DNA of 64,000 nt from Austwickia chelonae (GCF_003391095.1 NZ_CP031447.1:3038001-3102000), one strand, 5' to 3'. Counted from the stretch's first letter, positions 33,041 to 43,318 are shown. Notes: generated by a model from the letters alone, not told the origin. Numbers and translations: made by a program.

Positions 33041-33274
33041 ATGCTCAAACGCTTGATCATCCGGGACGCCCTCCCCGTGCTCGGAATGCTCGCGGCAAAG
33101 GCGGCCGCGCCCCAGGTCATCCCCTGGTGGGCCGTGGGCCTGATCGTCCTCCTGGCGGCCGTCGATGTAGCCGTGCGCTACTGGGCCGACCGCATGAAGC
33201 GCCAGGATGTCGAGGGGACGCCCCAAAGCCAGCAACGGCGACAAGAAGCAGTGACACAGAAGGGCCCGGCATGA
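33041..33274 (+). CDS. Small membrane protein of the island (77 aa)
   Basis: ATG 33041 with GAGAGAAAG upstream. Basic N terminus MLKRLIIRD, a hydrophobic patch, then a clear membrane helix (WWAVGLIVLLAAVDVAVRYW) and a charged tail. Size and topology resemble small mobile-element membrane proteins or holins, but no specific family is recognised. Truncated island context: an IS remnant follows 50 nt later. Confidence 0.55.
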   Translation: MLKRLIIRDALPVLGMLAAKAAAPQVIPWWAVGLIVLLAAVDVAVRYWADRMKRQDVEGTPQSQQRRQEAVTQKGPA

Positions 33275-33326
33275 CACCGGGTCCTTCCTTTACGCTGCGC
33301 CCTCCCACATACGCGAGAGTGTCTGC

Positions 33327-34106
33327 CTAGATGTACTGACCCGAGAGGTTGGTCAAGCGGGTGACTGGGGGCTGGTTCCCGCAGGCGGTGTGGGGTCGGT
33401 GGTGGTTGTACTCGTGGAGCCATCCTGCCAGGGCGTCGCGGCGTTCGGTCTCTGAAGGGGTAGCAGCGGGCGTAGCCCCAACCGTCGGCCATGGTCCGGT
33501 GGAACCGTTCGATCTTGCCGTTGGTCTGCGGCCGGTACGGGCGGGTCCGCTTGGGTGTGATGCCGAGCTCGGCGCAGGTGTCGCGCCACAGGAACGAGAC
33601 GTACGGCGAGCCGTTGTCGGACAGGACCCGGTGCGTGGTGATGCCGCGGGCGGCGAACCAGCCGACCGCGCGGCGCAGCACCCCGGTGGCGGTGAGCGCG
33701 GTCTCGTCGTCGTGGACCTCGGCGTAGGCGACGCGGGAGTGGTCGTCGATGACGGTGTGCACGAACGCGTGACCCATCTTCGGACCGCGGTGGATACTGC
33801 GCGGCTTGTCGGGCGTGGCCACGCGGTTCTTCTCGCCTTGCTGGCGGCCGACGTACCGCCACCCGCCGCCATCAGGGATGTTCCCGAACTTCTTGACGTC
33901 CACATGAAGCAGGTCACCTGGTGCAGCGTGTTCGTAGCGGCGGACGGGTTCGCCGGTGGCGTCTTGGCCGGCATCGTGTGAGGCCGACTCGGACGGTCGG
34001 TCATCGGTTCACCGGCGCGGTACCGCTCGGCCCACCGCTTCACGGTCGGCCACGCGACCTGGAACCGGGCGGCGACCTCGCGGGTCGGGTCGCTGGTCAA
34101 GAGCCT
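33327..34106 (-). pseudogene. IS481-family transposase remnant
   Basis: C-terminal part in order: VRRYEHAAPGDLLHVDVKKF, GHAFVHTVIDDHSRVAYAEV, HRVLSDNGSPYVSFLWRD, KRTRPYRPQTNGKIERFHRT, and WLHEYNHHRPHTACGNQPP ending NLSGQYI. This is an IS481 DDE integrase core. It is broken twice: about 60 residues are missing between DRPSRPH and GEPVRRYE with a frame change near 33960, and the frame shifts again near 33450. The HTH start (REVAARFQVAWPTVKRWAERY) remains. Not functional. Confidence 0.9.
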
Positions 34107-34253
34107 GCGGTCCTCGTTCGCCGTGCACCAGGCGACACCGAGGGCATCTGTGATCCGCATCATGGACAGGTGCGCGACCACGAGCGATTCGAGTGCCCAG
34201 GTCAGCGCGGCCTTGGTGAGCTTGCTGCGCGGTGTCAGTGAAGCTAGCGTCAC
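34107..34253 (-). pseudogene. ISL3-family transposase fragment
   Basis: About 45 residues (LTKAALTWALESLVVAHLSM, RITDALGVAWCTANE) match the N-terminal region of ISL3 transposases (conserved AIRWA, RIAxxLGVSWNTAN). It runs in frame into the IS481 HTH remnant at about 34106, so two unrelated transposases were joined by deletion or insertion. Both ends are lost. Confidence 0.65.
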
Positions 34254-34476
34254 GCAACGTCGAGGTCTTCTCTTGGATGAGCGGTGTAGAAACCTTCATC
34301 CTCGGAAGGCCTCGACGCCTACCCCGGCATCGACGCGACCACGGTCATGGACCCCACCGAAGCCATCAACGGACGAACTTCGAACATCTCCGTGTCCGCC
34401 ACTCTCCATCCTTGTCAGGCCATTCCTGAGACATCAGACTGCTCGCCGAGAAGATAATCCGGAACAATTCCGAGAA

Positions 34477-34692
34477 TCACTCGACTCGCCCATCCTCCTC
34501 AGAACCCTCCTCAGAATCTATTAGTTTCCTGGCCCTAATCTCACTGAACAATCGCAAAAAACCAAGAATAGCGCCAATAGCTGCAGGAATCACGACATTT
34601 CTGATTGAGTCATCGGGCCATATTATCCTATACACTACCACCGCGAAGGCGAAAGCGACAAGGATCAGAATCGCCCGGACTATCTCTACCAT
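34477..34692 (-). CDS. Probable immunity protein to the RHS C-terminal toxin (two membrane segments)
   Basis: 71 aa. ATG 34690-34692 shares its A with the TGA stop of the RHS gene (TGATG), so translation is coupled. Two membrane segments (about 5-22 and 31-48), RIIWPDDSIRNVV between them, and an acidic C-terminal tail (DSEEGSEEDG). Clearly lower GC (ATA, AGA, CTA codons) than the RHS core but matching its 3' tip. Position, coupling and membrane nature fit an immunity protein that blocks a membrane-inserting toxin in its own membrane. No family recognised. Confidence 0.7.
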   Translation of the reverse strand: MVEIVRAILILVAFAFAVVVYRIIWPDDSIRNVVIPAAIGAILGFLRLFSEIRARKLIDSEEGSEEDGRVE

Positions 34693-37600
34693 CAGAGAGT
34701 CTTCGCAAGCTGTCCTACAAACTTCCTTCCAGCCATTCCAGGGATAGCGCCGGCAGCAGCCCCTTTCACACAGTCGAATCCAGGCCTGTCGCTCCCATCG
34801 AGCGCTGAACCAACGAGATTACCCACACAGCCAGCGCCAATAGCAGCGCCTATTAGGCCCCCTGGAGCACCACCAAACAGAAGGCCGTACCCAGCACCAA
34901 TAGCTGCACCCGCGACGCCACCCATAACCGTCAGAGTGATATGCCCCAGGTCATCCCAGAAAGACTCTCCGGTGGGGTCGATCTGGTTGCAGCAGTTGCC
35001 GCCGGCGTAGAGGTAGTTGTTCTTTTCTTTGCCGGAGGGGTCGGGGGTGGCGAAGCGGCCGGTGGCGGGGTTGTACCAGCGGACGCCGAATCTGGTGAGG
35101 CCGGTGGTTTTGTCGTACAGGCCGCCGGCGTAACGGTGGATGTTGTAGCCGGCCACCGTCCCGGTTTCGGCGGTGGCCCGGGGGACGCCGTACGGGTCGT
35201 AGGAGTAAGACCCGATGAGTGCGCCTCCATCGTTGGCCAGGCCGATGATCGTGCCGAGGCGGTCGGTGAGGAACCAGGCCTGCCCTTCGGGAGCGACGTA
35301 CCCGATGTTGGCCCCTGAGGGGTGGGTGATGTAACGGATGGTCTTGCCGCCCACGTTCTGGCTGGACAGGGCCAAGCCGAGGATGGAGCGGGCGTAGGTG
35401 GCCTTGGGTCCGGACAGGAGCTGGTTGTACAGGCCCGGGTTGGTCCCGCTGTACCCGTAGGACAGGGACGCCCCGGCCACGGTCATGGACGTGACATTCC
35501 CGACCGCGTCGGTCTGCTGGCCGGTGCGTGCGGGGATGGCGGAGCCTGCAGGTCCACCCGGGGCGTTGATCTCGTTGCCGTTCTTGTCGTAGCTGAAGGC
35601 TCCGTGGGTGTTGCTGACCAGCAGGGAGGCCTGGTTGTAGGTCGCAGTCTCGTTCCCGGTGGCGCCGGTGTTCCCGGAGCGGGTCCCTGAGGTGCGGTTA
35701 CCCATCGGGTCGTAGGCATACCCCCAACTGGCCGGGCTGCCCCCGGTCTCGACCACACCGGTGACCCGGTTCTGGCTGTCGTAGGTGAACGTTTGAGAGG
35801 CGCCATTGGCCGGGCCTGGTGTCAGGGAAGGTGCGCGGGTGGACCAGGTCTGCACATTGGTCTGGTCGGTTCCGGCCTTGGAGTAGGTGTATCCCTGGGA
35901 GGTGAGCAGGCCACCGGTGTTGTTCGTCTGCGAGGAGATCGCCACGACCCGGCTGGAGGCGTCATAGGCGCGGGATTGGATGACCCCGCCGGGGTAGACC
36001 CGCCCGGTCTCCAGGCCGTTGTTGTCATAGGCGAACTTCACGCAGCCGGCCTGGGCTTTGTCGGTCAAGGCCGTTCCGGGAGCGGTGGAGTTCTCCCGGC
36101 CCCAGTTGCAGGTCGCACCGTTCAGCGCGATCGAAGCGACCCGCCCGTGCCAGAAGTACTGGTAGGTGGTGGTCGCGCCGGTGTCGTCGGTGTAGGTCGC
36201 CAGGTTCCCCTTCGCGTCATAGGTGGCCCTGGTGGACTTACCGGCCACGCTCAGGGAGGTCTGCCGGTTCTGCTTGTCGTAGCTGATGGATGCGCCGTCG
36301 TTACCGGTTTGGTTGCCGTCGGCGTCCCAGGTGTCATCGGTCGTCTTCGCGCCGGTCACGGAGGTGATGTGGTCCCGGTTGTCGTAGCGGTACGTCAGGG
36401 TGGAGCCCTTGCCGTCCGTGGCGGACTTCACGCGACCGTACCCGTCATAGGTGAAAGTTCGGTTCCCCAACAGGGCAGCGTTCGAGCCGGCTGACTTGGT
36501 CAGGTTGCCGTAGGCGTCGTAGGTATTGGTGACCTTCCAGCCGGTGGATTGACCGGCCACGACGGGCTGGGTCGCGGTGCACAGCTGGCCCTTCATGCCG
36601 CCGCAGGCGGTGTCCGAACCGGTAGCGCCCTTGACACCCTGATAGGTGTACGTCGTGGTCGCCGCGCCGGCCTTGCCCGCCCCGGCGGTGGAAGAGGTCA
36701 GGTTACCGGCCGGGTCCCAGGTCATGCCGGTCTTGTTCCCGGCGGCATCGGTGGCGCAAGTGACCTTGTCCCCGGCTCCGGAACCGTCGGAACCGCATCC
36801 GGCCTGGCTGCCGTAGGCCAGCGTGGACGTTGCCCCGGTAGGCATCTTCACCTGGGTGGGGTTGTTGTTGGTGTCCCAGGAGAATTGCACGATGTTGCCA
36901 CCGGCTCCGCCTCCGGCACCCATCGCGTCGGTGGTCGTGGCGATGTTGTTGTTCGCCGTGAAGGACTGGGACTGTGTGTTGCCGTACGGATCGCGCACGC
37001 TGGTGCGCTTCTTGACGGCGTCCAGGGGGTGGAACCAGTGGCCGCCGTTCGGGTCGACCTCTGTGGTCTGGGTCTGGGAGTTGTAGGTGAAACGCCAGGT
37101 GTCCTGGCCACCGCCGTCCCGGTCGCGGGCGATACTGATCGCCCGGCCGGAGGAGTCATAGCCGATGCTCAGTTTCGCCCCGCGGGCGGTGGTGATCGAG
37201 GCCAACCGGCCACTGGCCTCATAGGCATACCGGGTGGTGTTCCCGTCGGCGTCGGTACTCGTAGCCAGGCGGCCGTTGCCGTCGTAGGTGTAACCCGTCG
37301 AGCGGGACTGCCCATCGGTGCCGGTCTGGGTGATCTTGGCTGCCCGCCCACCGGCATAGGTGTACTGCACCTTCCGGCCTGCAGCATCCACGATGACGTT
37401 GGTGGTGCCATCGGCGTTGTACCCGAACGCCTGACCGACCCCGTTGGCATCCCAGATGTTGGCCAGCATCCCGGTCTTTCCGAAGTCCATCGTGAGGTGG
37501 CTGCTCTGAGCCTTCACCCGGTAGGTGCCATCGCTGTTCTTGGTCAAGGTGCCGTTCAACCCCGGATCGGGTTTGCCGTTGACCCACTTGCTGATGAACC

Positions 37601-39516
37601 CCGACGGGCCGACGAAGTACACCGTCGCGGCCGGGACATCCTCGACCAGTCGCACATCCGAGCCCACCCCGGACTTCCAGGCCTGTCCGAACGTGCCGGT
37701 GGCCTTGGACAGGGAGTTGTACCAGCGGTCCAGCCTCAGCCCGACTCCGGGCGCATTGCTCTTCAGGTCGGTATCACGCACGATCACGTTGCCATTGGCC
37801 ACGTTGACCGCCAGGGACAGATTCTCCCGGATCGCGAACTCCTCGACCGGGTACCACGACTGCATCCCCACACCAGGGCTGGCGACGTTGAGGTCGGCCA
37901 ACGCCGGGATGTTGTCGTAGTTGTAGTCGAAGGCCAGGATCGGCGCGTTCAAGTGCCCTGTGGTGGGATCCAACCACCGCTGCCAGGACGAGTTCGACCC
38001 CCCGTTGGAACCCTTCAACACGACCGTGGTCGTCGCGGCGTTACCGCCCTGGCGACCCTTCACCGCTGCCGTGATATCCCAGGTGCCCTGCACCTTGCCG
38101 TTGTTGCAATAGGTCGGGTTCGTCTTGCCCTTGAACGTCCCGTACGACTGGGTCATGTTCGCCGGCTGGGAGTTCCACGTGAGAGGACGAGAGATCTCGG
38201 TGTTCAACACATAGGCGTTGTTGCCCTCGTTCTGGTCACAGGTCACCGCGAACGCCTGGAAAGCGTTGAACGTGGCATACGTGATGTTCTTGCCCACCAG
38301 ACGGTCGTTGCTGAACTCGAAGAACAGTCTCTTCACGTGCGTGCCGGAGTAGTTGTTGAACCCGGCCGCCTCGTGCGTGCCCCACGCGCTACCAACAGAG
38401 CCGGTGTAGTTGGCGTACTCCTGATTCGGGTAGGCCGAATCGACCATGAACCAGCATGTATTCGCCAGATACACCGTCGGATCCAATGACACCGGGAACG
38501 TCGTCGACTCATCATCGAGCAGCTCCACCGGCGCCGACAACGCCAACGCCCCACCCTCGACCTTCAACCCCATCGGCTTTTGGGTGTTCCCCATCGCCGG
38601 AGCCGGATGCCCCGCCTTGCGACCCGCCTCCGGAGCCGGCGCGTTCCCGGCCCCCGGACGGTCAGAGCGACCCGGCGCCGGGTCCGGGACCGTGGCATCC
38701 CACGCGATCGGCGCAGCACCAGCCAACACCTCCTTGCCCTGGCTGTTCTTGACGACGTACCCGCCCTTGCTCCCGGCAAGAGAGCCACCGCTCACATCGG
38801 TCTTGACCTTCCACGAACGCACCCTGGGATCCTTGGCCGCCTGACGGTTCTTCACCACCAGCACCTGAGAGAAGGTCGAGGATGTTGCCGTCAACACCAG
38901 GTCCACGCCCGGATAAACCTCCGGATAGGTCAGTCGAGGACCATCCGCGTTCGGCTTGGGCAACGCCGCTGGAAAGGTGTACGCCACGCTGACCCCATCA
39001 CGAGTCAATGACGCCATCCGGGCCCGCTCCACCACCGGAGAACGACATGCCGATCGGGGACACCTTCGGCGACCAGCGGCCATTCCCGTCCTGAGTCAGG
39101 GTCGCGTCCACATCTCGCCACGTCCCGCCGACCTTGGCCCGCACCGGAGCGGCCGCGGTCTCTTCCCGGATCGTGCCATCGGGGCGTGCCCACGCCTGAA
39201 TCGTCTCCGAGGTGTAGGCGGCGATGGGCACCGGCGTATTGTCACGCTGCGCCGCATACATTGCCGCTGCTACCGAGGCCTGTTCCGGGCTCAGTCGGGG
39301 CATCGACGTCGACACATACGAATTCCTCGACCATGACTTGGCATCCGCTCCCGGCGGCACCGGGTCGACCAATGGCGCCTGACCCGGCGCGTGAGCCAGA
39401 GCTCCGTTCCCTGAGTCAACGGCCGGAACAGCCCACACAGCCGAATTCACCCCAGTCAGCCCTGAGACGACCATCGCCGCCGAAACAACTGCCGAAACCA
39501 TGCCGCGCCGAGCCAT
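34692..39516 (-). CDS. Secreted RHS/YD-repeat polymorphic toxin, split by one frameshift
   Basis: Starts at ATG 39514-39516 (signal peptide, VSGLTGVNSAVWA), runs to GMSFSGGGAGP, then a +1 change at 39015-39025 moves the reading into the long frame (ASLTRDGVSVAYTFP onward) ending at 34692. The frame would be restored by removing one G. Order: N-terminal WapA/DNRLRE-like beta region; LANGNVIVRDTDL-type start of the RHS core; about 30 YD repeats (such as YDGYGRVKSATDGKG, YDAKGNLATYTDD); the conserved closing RHS core RFGVRWYNPATGRFATPDP; and DPTGES, after which the variable tip begins. About 1,600 aa in total. Secreted RHS proteins deliver the tip to neighbouring cells. Confidence 0.88.
34695..34961 (-). 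other. RHS C-terminal toxin tip: glycine-zipper membrane domain
   Basis: Last 89 residues after DPTGES: FWDDLGHITLTVMGGVAGAA followed by IGAGYGLLFGGAPGGLIG, AAIGAGCVGNLVGSAL and a short polar end AGRKFVGQLAKTL. GxxxG-type repeats over two hydrophobic stretches indicate membrane insertion or pore formation, not a nuclease fold. GC falls sharply at the tip boundary, as expected for exchanged tips. Toxicity is inferred. Confidence 0.6.
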
Positions 39517-39911
39517 CACCAGACCCCCACACCATGCCAGAAGACGTCACAAAGTACGCCGACGAACCGGACAAGGCCCGTCACTGACACACTTTTCCGC
39601 GAAATCCTTTCCCGTCAAGGCAAATCGGAAAAATAGACAAAAACTGACCGTTCCATCTGCAGCCCCGACCACCGACACGGCGCCACCTCATCGACGACGC
39701 ACGCACTGACCCATGGCAGCCACAGCCCACCAGCCGGTGAGGACTATCCCCGCTGCCTAAATGACGCTGTCGCCCGCCGCCCTCGCAGGCATCGAACTCG
39801 TCACCCCCACTCGACCTTCACCCGGCAGAATGCCCCCTGATCCTGCGGTACCTCCTGGCAGAATGACCGTCAGCCAGGAGTCAAAAATTTTCACAATGCG
39901 CGACGAGCCCT
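39517..39911. other. Region upstream of the RHS gene
   Basis: About 395 nt that separate the RHS start from the orphan tip/immunity pair on the same strand. It probably holds the RHS promoter; no hairpin or gene stands out. Confidence 0.4.
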
Positions 39912-40058
39912 TCATCTGAATATCAGACTTCCGATCACACTGGCAGCTATCGCACAAACGATTATCATAATGTAGTCGCTTTTGGTGAGCGGAACTCCTT
40001 TTTCTCTGGTGAGACCCACAAAATTCGAGAACTTCTTAAGTCTTTCCAGGTGAGACAC
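39912..40058 (-). CDS. Orphan immunity-like small membrane protein (48 aa)
   Basis: GTG 40056-40058 with AAAGGAGGAATA directly upstream, the strongest ribosome site in the island; stop TGA 39912-39914. Starts MSHLERLKKFSNFVGL, has a polar middle LTREKGVPLTKSDY and one C-terminal membrane segment (IMIIVCAIAASVIGSLIF). GTG overlaps the TAG of the preceding tip fragment by 1 nt, the same coupling as at the RHS/immunity junction. No sequence similarity to the 71-aa immunity protein. Confidence 0.6.
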   Translation of the reverse strand: MSHLERLKKFSNFVGLTREKGVPLTKSDYIMIIVCAIAASVIGSLIFR

Positions 40059-40237
40059 TATTCCTCCTTTGGCCGTTGAATCACCTTACTTCCTCCGGCT
40101 TCAAGCTCCTCGAAAAATAAGCCGGACAACGAGCCCGCCACGCTGCCGCCCCCTGGAGCCAGGGCGCCAACCTGCAGCACGTTAAAGCGCCAGAGCTGCT
40201 TGTACCCGTAGCCAGTTGCCGCGCCACTCGATGGACG
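40058..40237 (-). pseudogene. Orphan RHS-type toxin tip fragment
   Basis: 59 open codons ending at TAG 40058-40060. Sequence includes ATGYGYKQLWRFNV, a Gly-rich hydrophobic part GGGSVAGSLSGLFFEEL and a charged end SKVIQRPKEE. It has no start codon or RHS core of its own, and is stopped upstream at 40238-40240. Its 1-nt overlap with a small membrane protein mirrors the functional tip/immunity pair 5.4 kb downstream. Most simply a displaced tip cassette left by recombination. Confidence 0.5.
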
Positions 40238-40679
40238 TCATCCTCAACCGGGCGCGGGCCTAGCGGATTGCTCACTGACCTCGATCACAACCGGCGAGGC
40301 CCGAGACCCCCAGCTCCCACGAGAAATACACATCGAGATCTGGCATCTACTCACGGAGCAGTAAGGCACTCCGAAGGGTTGGGGATTTCACTGTCTCTCT
40401 CTATTTGTGACCTGCGCCACTAGAGATGCAGTGATGAGTGAGCAAATTTGAAGAGAAGTAGATCGGCCGGAACCGATGGAATTGATCGGCCTGAGTCGCG
40501 ACATCACCACCACCGGTGAAGCACCAGGGGAAGCCGGACGCGTCAGCCACGCCATATGAAAGACGTGCGCAGACAACTACGGCGTGCGATGCAGCCGCGG
40601 CGCGCACACGCCTCGGACATGCGCATCACTGCAATGCGTGATGCGACCGTTGCGCGCGATCCCTCCGGCAAAGTACGCG

Positions 40680-40789
40680 TCACTGCGGTGGGCAGAAGTG
40701 ACTGCGGTGGGTCGATGCCACTGCGGTGGCGTCCTGTCACCACCGCAGTCGTGCCTGCCCACCGGAGTCGTCCAAAGCCCACCGCAGTC
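40680..40789. repeat. Cluster of three direct and three inverted copies of TGACTGCGGTGGG-type repeat
   Basis: Direct copies around 40680-40692, 40699-40711 and 40718-40730 (core ACTGCGGTGG); inverted copies around 40737-40748, 40758-40769 (one mismatch) and 40777-40789 (core CCACCGCAGT). The array can fold into one long or three separate hairpins. Same direct-then-inverted design as the 13.5-kb repeat but with a different unit. Confidence 0.7.
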
Positions 40790-40820
40790 ACCCCGCGCGG
40801 GATGCAGTTGCGTGGACCCA

Positions 40821-40852
<32 letters not shown>

Positions 40853-41111
40853 ATCATCCGACCCGCATCACTCTGGACCTCACTGCCAGGGCGACCGTCC
40901 TGGACAGTCTGTCCACTCCACAGACCTCAGCAATATCCCTGAAATCTCTTGCTACACAAATAAATTCAGTAGAACACCTCAGCTGCCACCCCTGACACCC
41001 CCAGCTCCGACACTTCGACGCGTGCTACAAAGGCAGACGCCCAGCACCGGGTGTCGAGCTTCCAGAGCCCTGCGCCGCTCGCACCCGGCCACTCCGAGCA
41101 GAAGAGGCCCC

Positions 41112-41324
41112 GTGGCGTCACTCACCACCACCGAAGCGGCAGAGCTCACCGGCGTGAAGACGGCAGTCTTCCGCGGTCTCGTGATCTACGCCCGCAAAGA
41201 CGGCATCGAGCTGGAGAGCCCGCGCGACACCTGGCCGAACCCCCACACCCCCTTGTACGACGAAGAACGCCTCCGCAGCTGGCTCGCCGCACGCGCCCGA
41301 CCGGACAAAGCCCGCGCCAGCTGA
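41112..41324 (+). CDS. Excisionase-like helix-turn-helix protein, copy 2
   Basis: 70 aa from GTG 41112 (AGAAGAGG upstream). LTTTEAAELTGVKTAVFRGLV then WPNPHTPLYDEERLRSWL aligns end to end with the protein at 32318-32551. It stands alone, bordered by repeat-rich DNA. Two such paralogs about 9 kb apart bracket the RHS island, which suggests two overlapping or decayed integrative elements. Confidence 0.7.
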   Translation: MASLTTTEAAELTGVKTAVFRGLVIYARKDGIELESPRDTWPNPHTPLYDEERLRSWLAARARPDKARAS

Positions 41325-41602
41325 TCCCAACGCACCACGCCCAACGCGCCCCTCCGCACCAGCTGACGCCGCCCCAACGCATCACCCCCAACGCACCAGC
41401 TGACGCCGACGCACCACCCCCAACACGCCACCCCACAACACCACCCCGGCGCCCCCACTTTTCGCAACACTCGTCACCCGGGCGATTCGTTACACCCTTC
41501 CTTGCCGCACAAAGCCGACACTTGGTGTGAAACACATAACCAGTCGGCAGGTCCTGGGTGGCGCCCCGCCCCGGCTCCCTGCCCTCCCCCGCAGGAGGGA
41601 TC
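41325..41602. other. Low-complexity spacer
   Basis: 41325-41450 is made of degenerate CCCAACGCACCA-like repeats; the remainder leads into the ribosome site of the LCP gene. No gene is supported. Confidence 0.5.
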
Positions 41603-43318
41603 GTGGACCCGGCAGACGACTCGTCACATCGACAGACGAACCTCCCTCCCGCACGCCCCGGCCAAGAAAGAGCCCCCTCATCCGCTCCCCGCAGCCCAGT
41701 TCCCCCAGGCCCGGCAGAGCCGCCGAGTCGAGGCGAGCGTCACCGCACACAGCGCAGGAAACAGCTCCTGCGCGTTTTCACCTGGCTCGCCGCCACCACG
41801 ATGGTCGTCATCCTGCTGCTCCTGGGGTACATCGGCGTCGAATACGTCAACCTCGACCGCGGCCTGAACCGCTCCGACGCCGTCAAAGAAGCCCACGGTG
41901 GCGCCGTCCGTGAACCCACCGGCGATGTCAATATCCTGCTGATGGGCCTGGACAGCCGACTGGACCTACGCGGCAATCCGCTCGCCAAGGACGTCTACGA
42001 CGCGATGCACACCGGCAACAGCACCATCGGCGGCATGAACACCAACGTCCTGATGCTGCTGCATCTGCCGGGAGGCGGCCGCCCTGCCACCGTCATCCAG
42101 ATCCCCCGCGACGACTTCGTCGACTTCCCCGGCTGCCCCCGCAACAAGTGCGACGGCAAGATCAAAGAAGCCTACAACGCGGCCTTTCAGGCTCGACAGG
42201 AAGAACTTCAAGGCATGGCCGGGCTCGGCGACGAGGAGAAACACCGCCAGGCCCGGGATGCTGGCCGGGCACAGTCGATCCGCACGGTCGAGGCCTTCCT
42301 GGGCAAGAGCGTCGTCGTCGACCACTTCATCGAGGTCACCATGGTGGCCTTCTACGAGATCGCCCAGGTCGTGCAACCGGTCACGGTCTGTCTCAAACAG
42401 GACACCAAGGACAGCTACTCCGGTGCCGATTTCAAAGCCGGCAAACAACAGATCAGCGCTGAACAGGCGATGTCCTTCGTCCGGCAGCGCCGGGACGCCC
42501 TCGGCGACACCGCGTTCTCCGATCTGGACCGGGAGCGCCGCCAGCAGGCTTTCATGGCTTCCCTCGCCCACCAGCTGAAGCAGAAGGACACCTTCGTCAA
42601 CCCCTCCCGGCTCGACGGCCTCATCGGCGTGGCGAAGAAGAATGTCGCGGTCAGCGAAGGCCTCAGCCCGCTGGACCTCGCCCGGCAGGCGAAGCAGCTC
42701 ACCGACGGGAAGGTCACCTTCTACACCCTGCCCGTCGTGGAATTCTTCACCGACAAGTACGGCAGCTCCGCCAACCGGGTCGATGTGCCCCGCATCCAAG
42801 CCACGGTCGCCGAACTTCTCTCTGCGGGGAAGGATGTCCCCGAACCGGCCCCGAGCACTCCCGCCGCCCCCAAGCCGACCGTCTCCGTGGTCAATGCCTC
42901 CGGTGTCAATGGCGCAGCGAGCGGGCTGGCCGATGGGTTGGCGTCGGTCGGTTACGGCAAGGGCGGTGTGGGGAATGCGCCCACCATCCAGGTCGGAACC
43001 TTCGTCCAGCATGCTCCGGGCGAGGCCGGTCTGGCTGCCACCCTCATCACCCTTCTCGGGCCGGAAGCGACCCCCTTGGAGTCCGATGAGCTGAAATCAG
43101 GCACGCTGCGCGTCACCCTGGGCACGAATTTCCGGATGCCGGCAGGCCTCGGCGGGGCCGGATCTCCCGGGACACCGGGCTCGGCAGCACCGTCCTCGAC
43201 GACGTCCACCCCGGCACCGCTTCCCCCCTCGACAGTGGGCACCGGAGCGAAGAACGAAGACACCTCCGCGACCACGCTCACGGCCCTCTCCGGAGGCGGA
43301 ATTCCTTGCGTGAAGTGA
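41603..43318 (+). CDS. LytR-CpsA-Psr (LCP) family wall-polymer ligase with C-terminal LytR_C domain
   Basis: 571 aa from GTG 41603, chosen for AGGAGGG 3-4 nt upstream (a GTG at 41558 has none). Cytoplasmic Pro-rich tail, one membrane helix (about 58-80, TMVVILLLLGYIGV), then the LCP domain: DVNILLMGLDSR, NTNVLMLLHLPGG, IQIPRDDFVDFPG, KIKEAYNAAF, and AMSFVRQRRDALGDTAFSDLDRERRQQ carrying the conserved Arg/Asp residues for lipid pyrophosphate and Mg. From about 425 a LytR_C module (TVSVVNASGVNGAASGLADGL). LCP enzymes attach teichoic acid or polysaccharide to peptidoglycan. Confidence 0.95.
   Translation: MDPADDSSHRQTNLPPARPGQERAPSSAPRSPVPPGPAEPPSRGERHRTQRRKQLLRVFTWLAATTMVVILLLLGYIGVEYVNLDRGLNRSDAVKEAHGGAVREPTGDVNILLMGLDSRLDLRGNPLAKDVYDAMHTGNSTIGGMNTNVLMLLHLPGGGRPATVIQIPRDDFVDFPGCPRNKCDGKIKEAYNAAFQARQEELQGMAGLGDEEKHRQARDAGRAQSIRTVEAFLGKSVVVDHFIEVTMVAFYEIAQVVQPVTVCLKQDTKDSYSGADFKAGKQQISAEQAMSFVRQRRDALGDTAFSDLDRERRQQAFMASLAHQLKQKDTFVNPSRLDGLIGVAKKNVAVSEGLSPLDLARQAKQLTDGKVTFYTLPVVEFFTDKYGSSANRVDVPRIQATVAELLSAGKDVPEPAPSTPAAPKPTVSVVNASGVNGAASGLADGLASVGYGKGGVGNAPTIQVGTFVQHAPGEAGLAATLITLLGPEATPLESDELKSGTLRVTLGTNFRMPAGLGGAGSPGTPGSAAPSSTTSTPAPLPPSTVGTGAKNEDTSATTLTALSGGGIPCVK

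Noticed and set aside
33041-33274. Phage holin
   Set aside because: Size and topology fit, but there are no lysin or structural phage genes nearby, so only a small membrane protein is claimed.
34300-34440. Plus-strand peptide GLDAYPGIDATTVMDPTEAI as a gene fragment
   Set aside because: Possible remnant of an interrupted gene next to the IS debris, but no family could be recognised and neither end is defined.
36549-38489. 646-codon open frame antisense to the RHS gene
   Set aside because: Repetitive Gly/Val-rich shadow of the YD repeats; no start signal or recognisable motif.
39757-40275. Two minus-strand frames of 64-66 codons near the orphan cassette
   Set aside because: They are out of frame with the better-supported tip fragment and 48-aa gene, which have a ribosome site and coupled stop/start.
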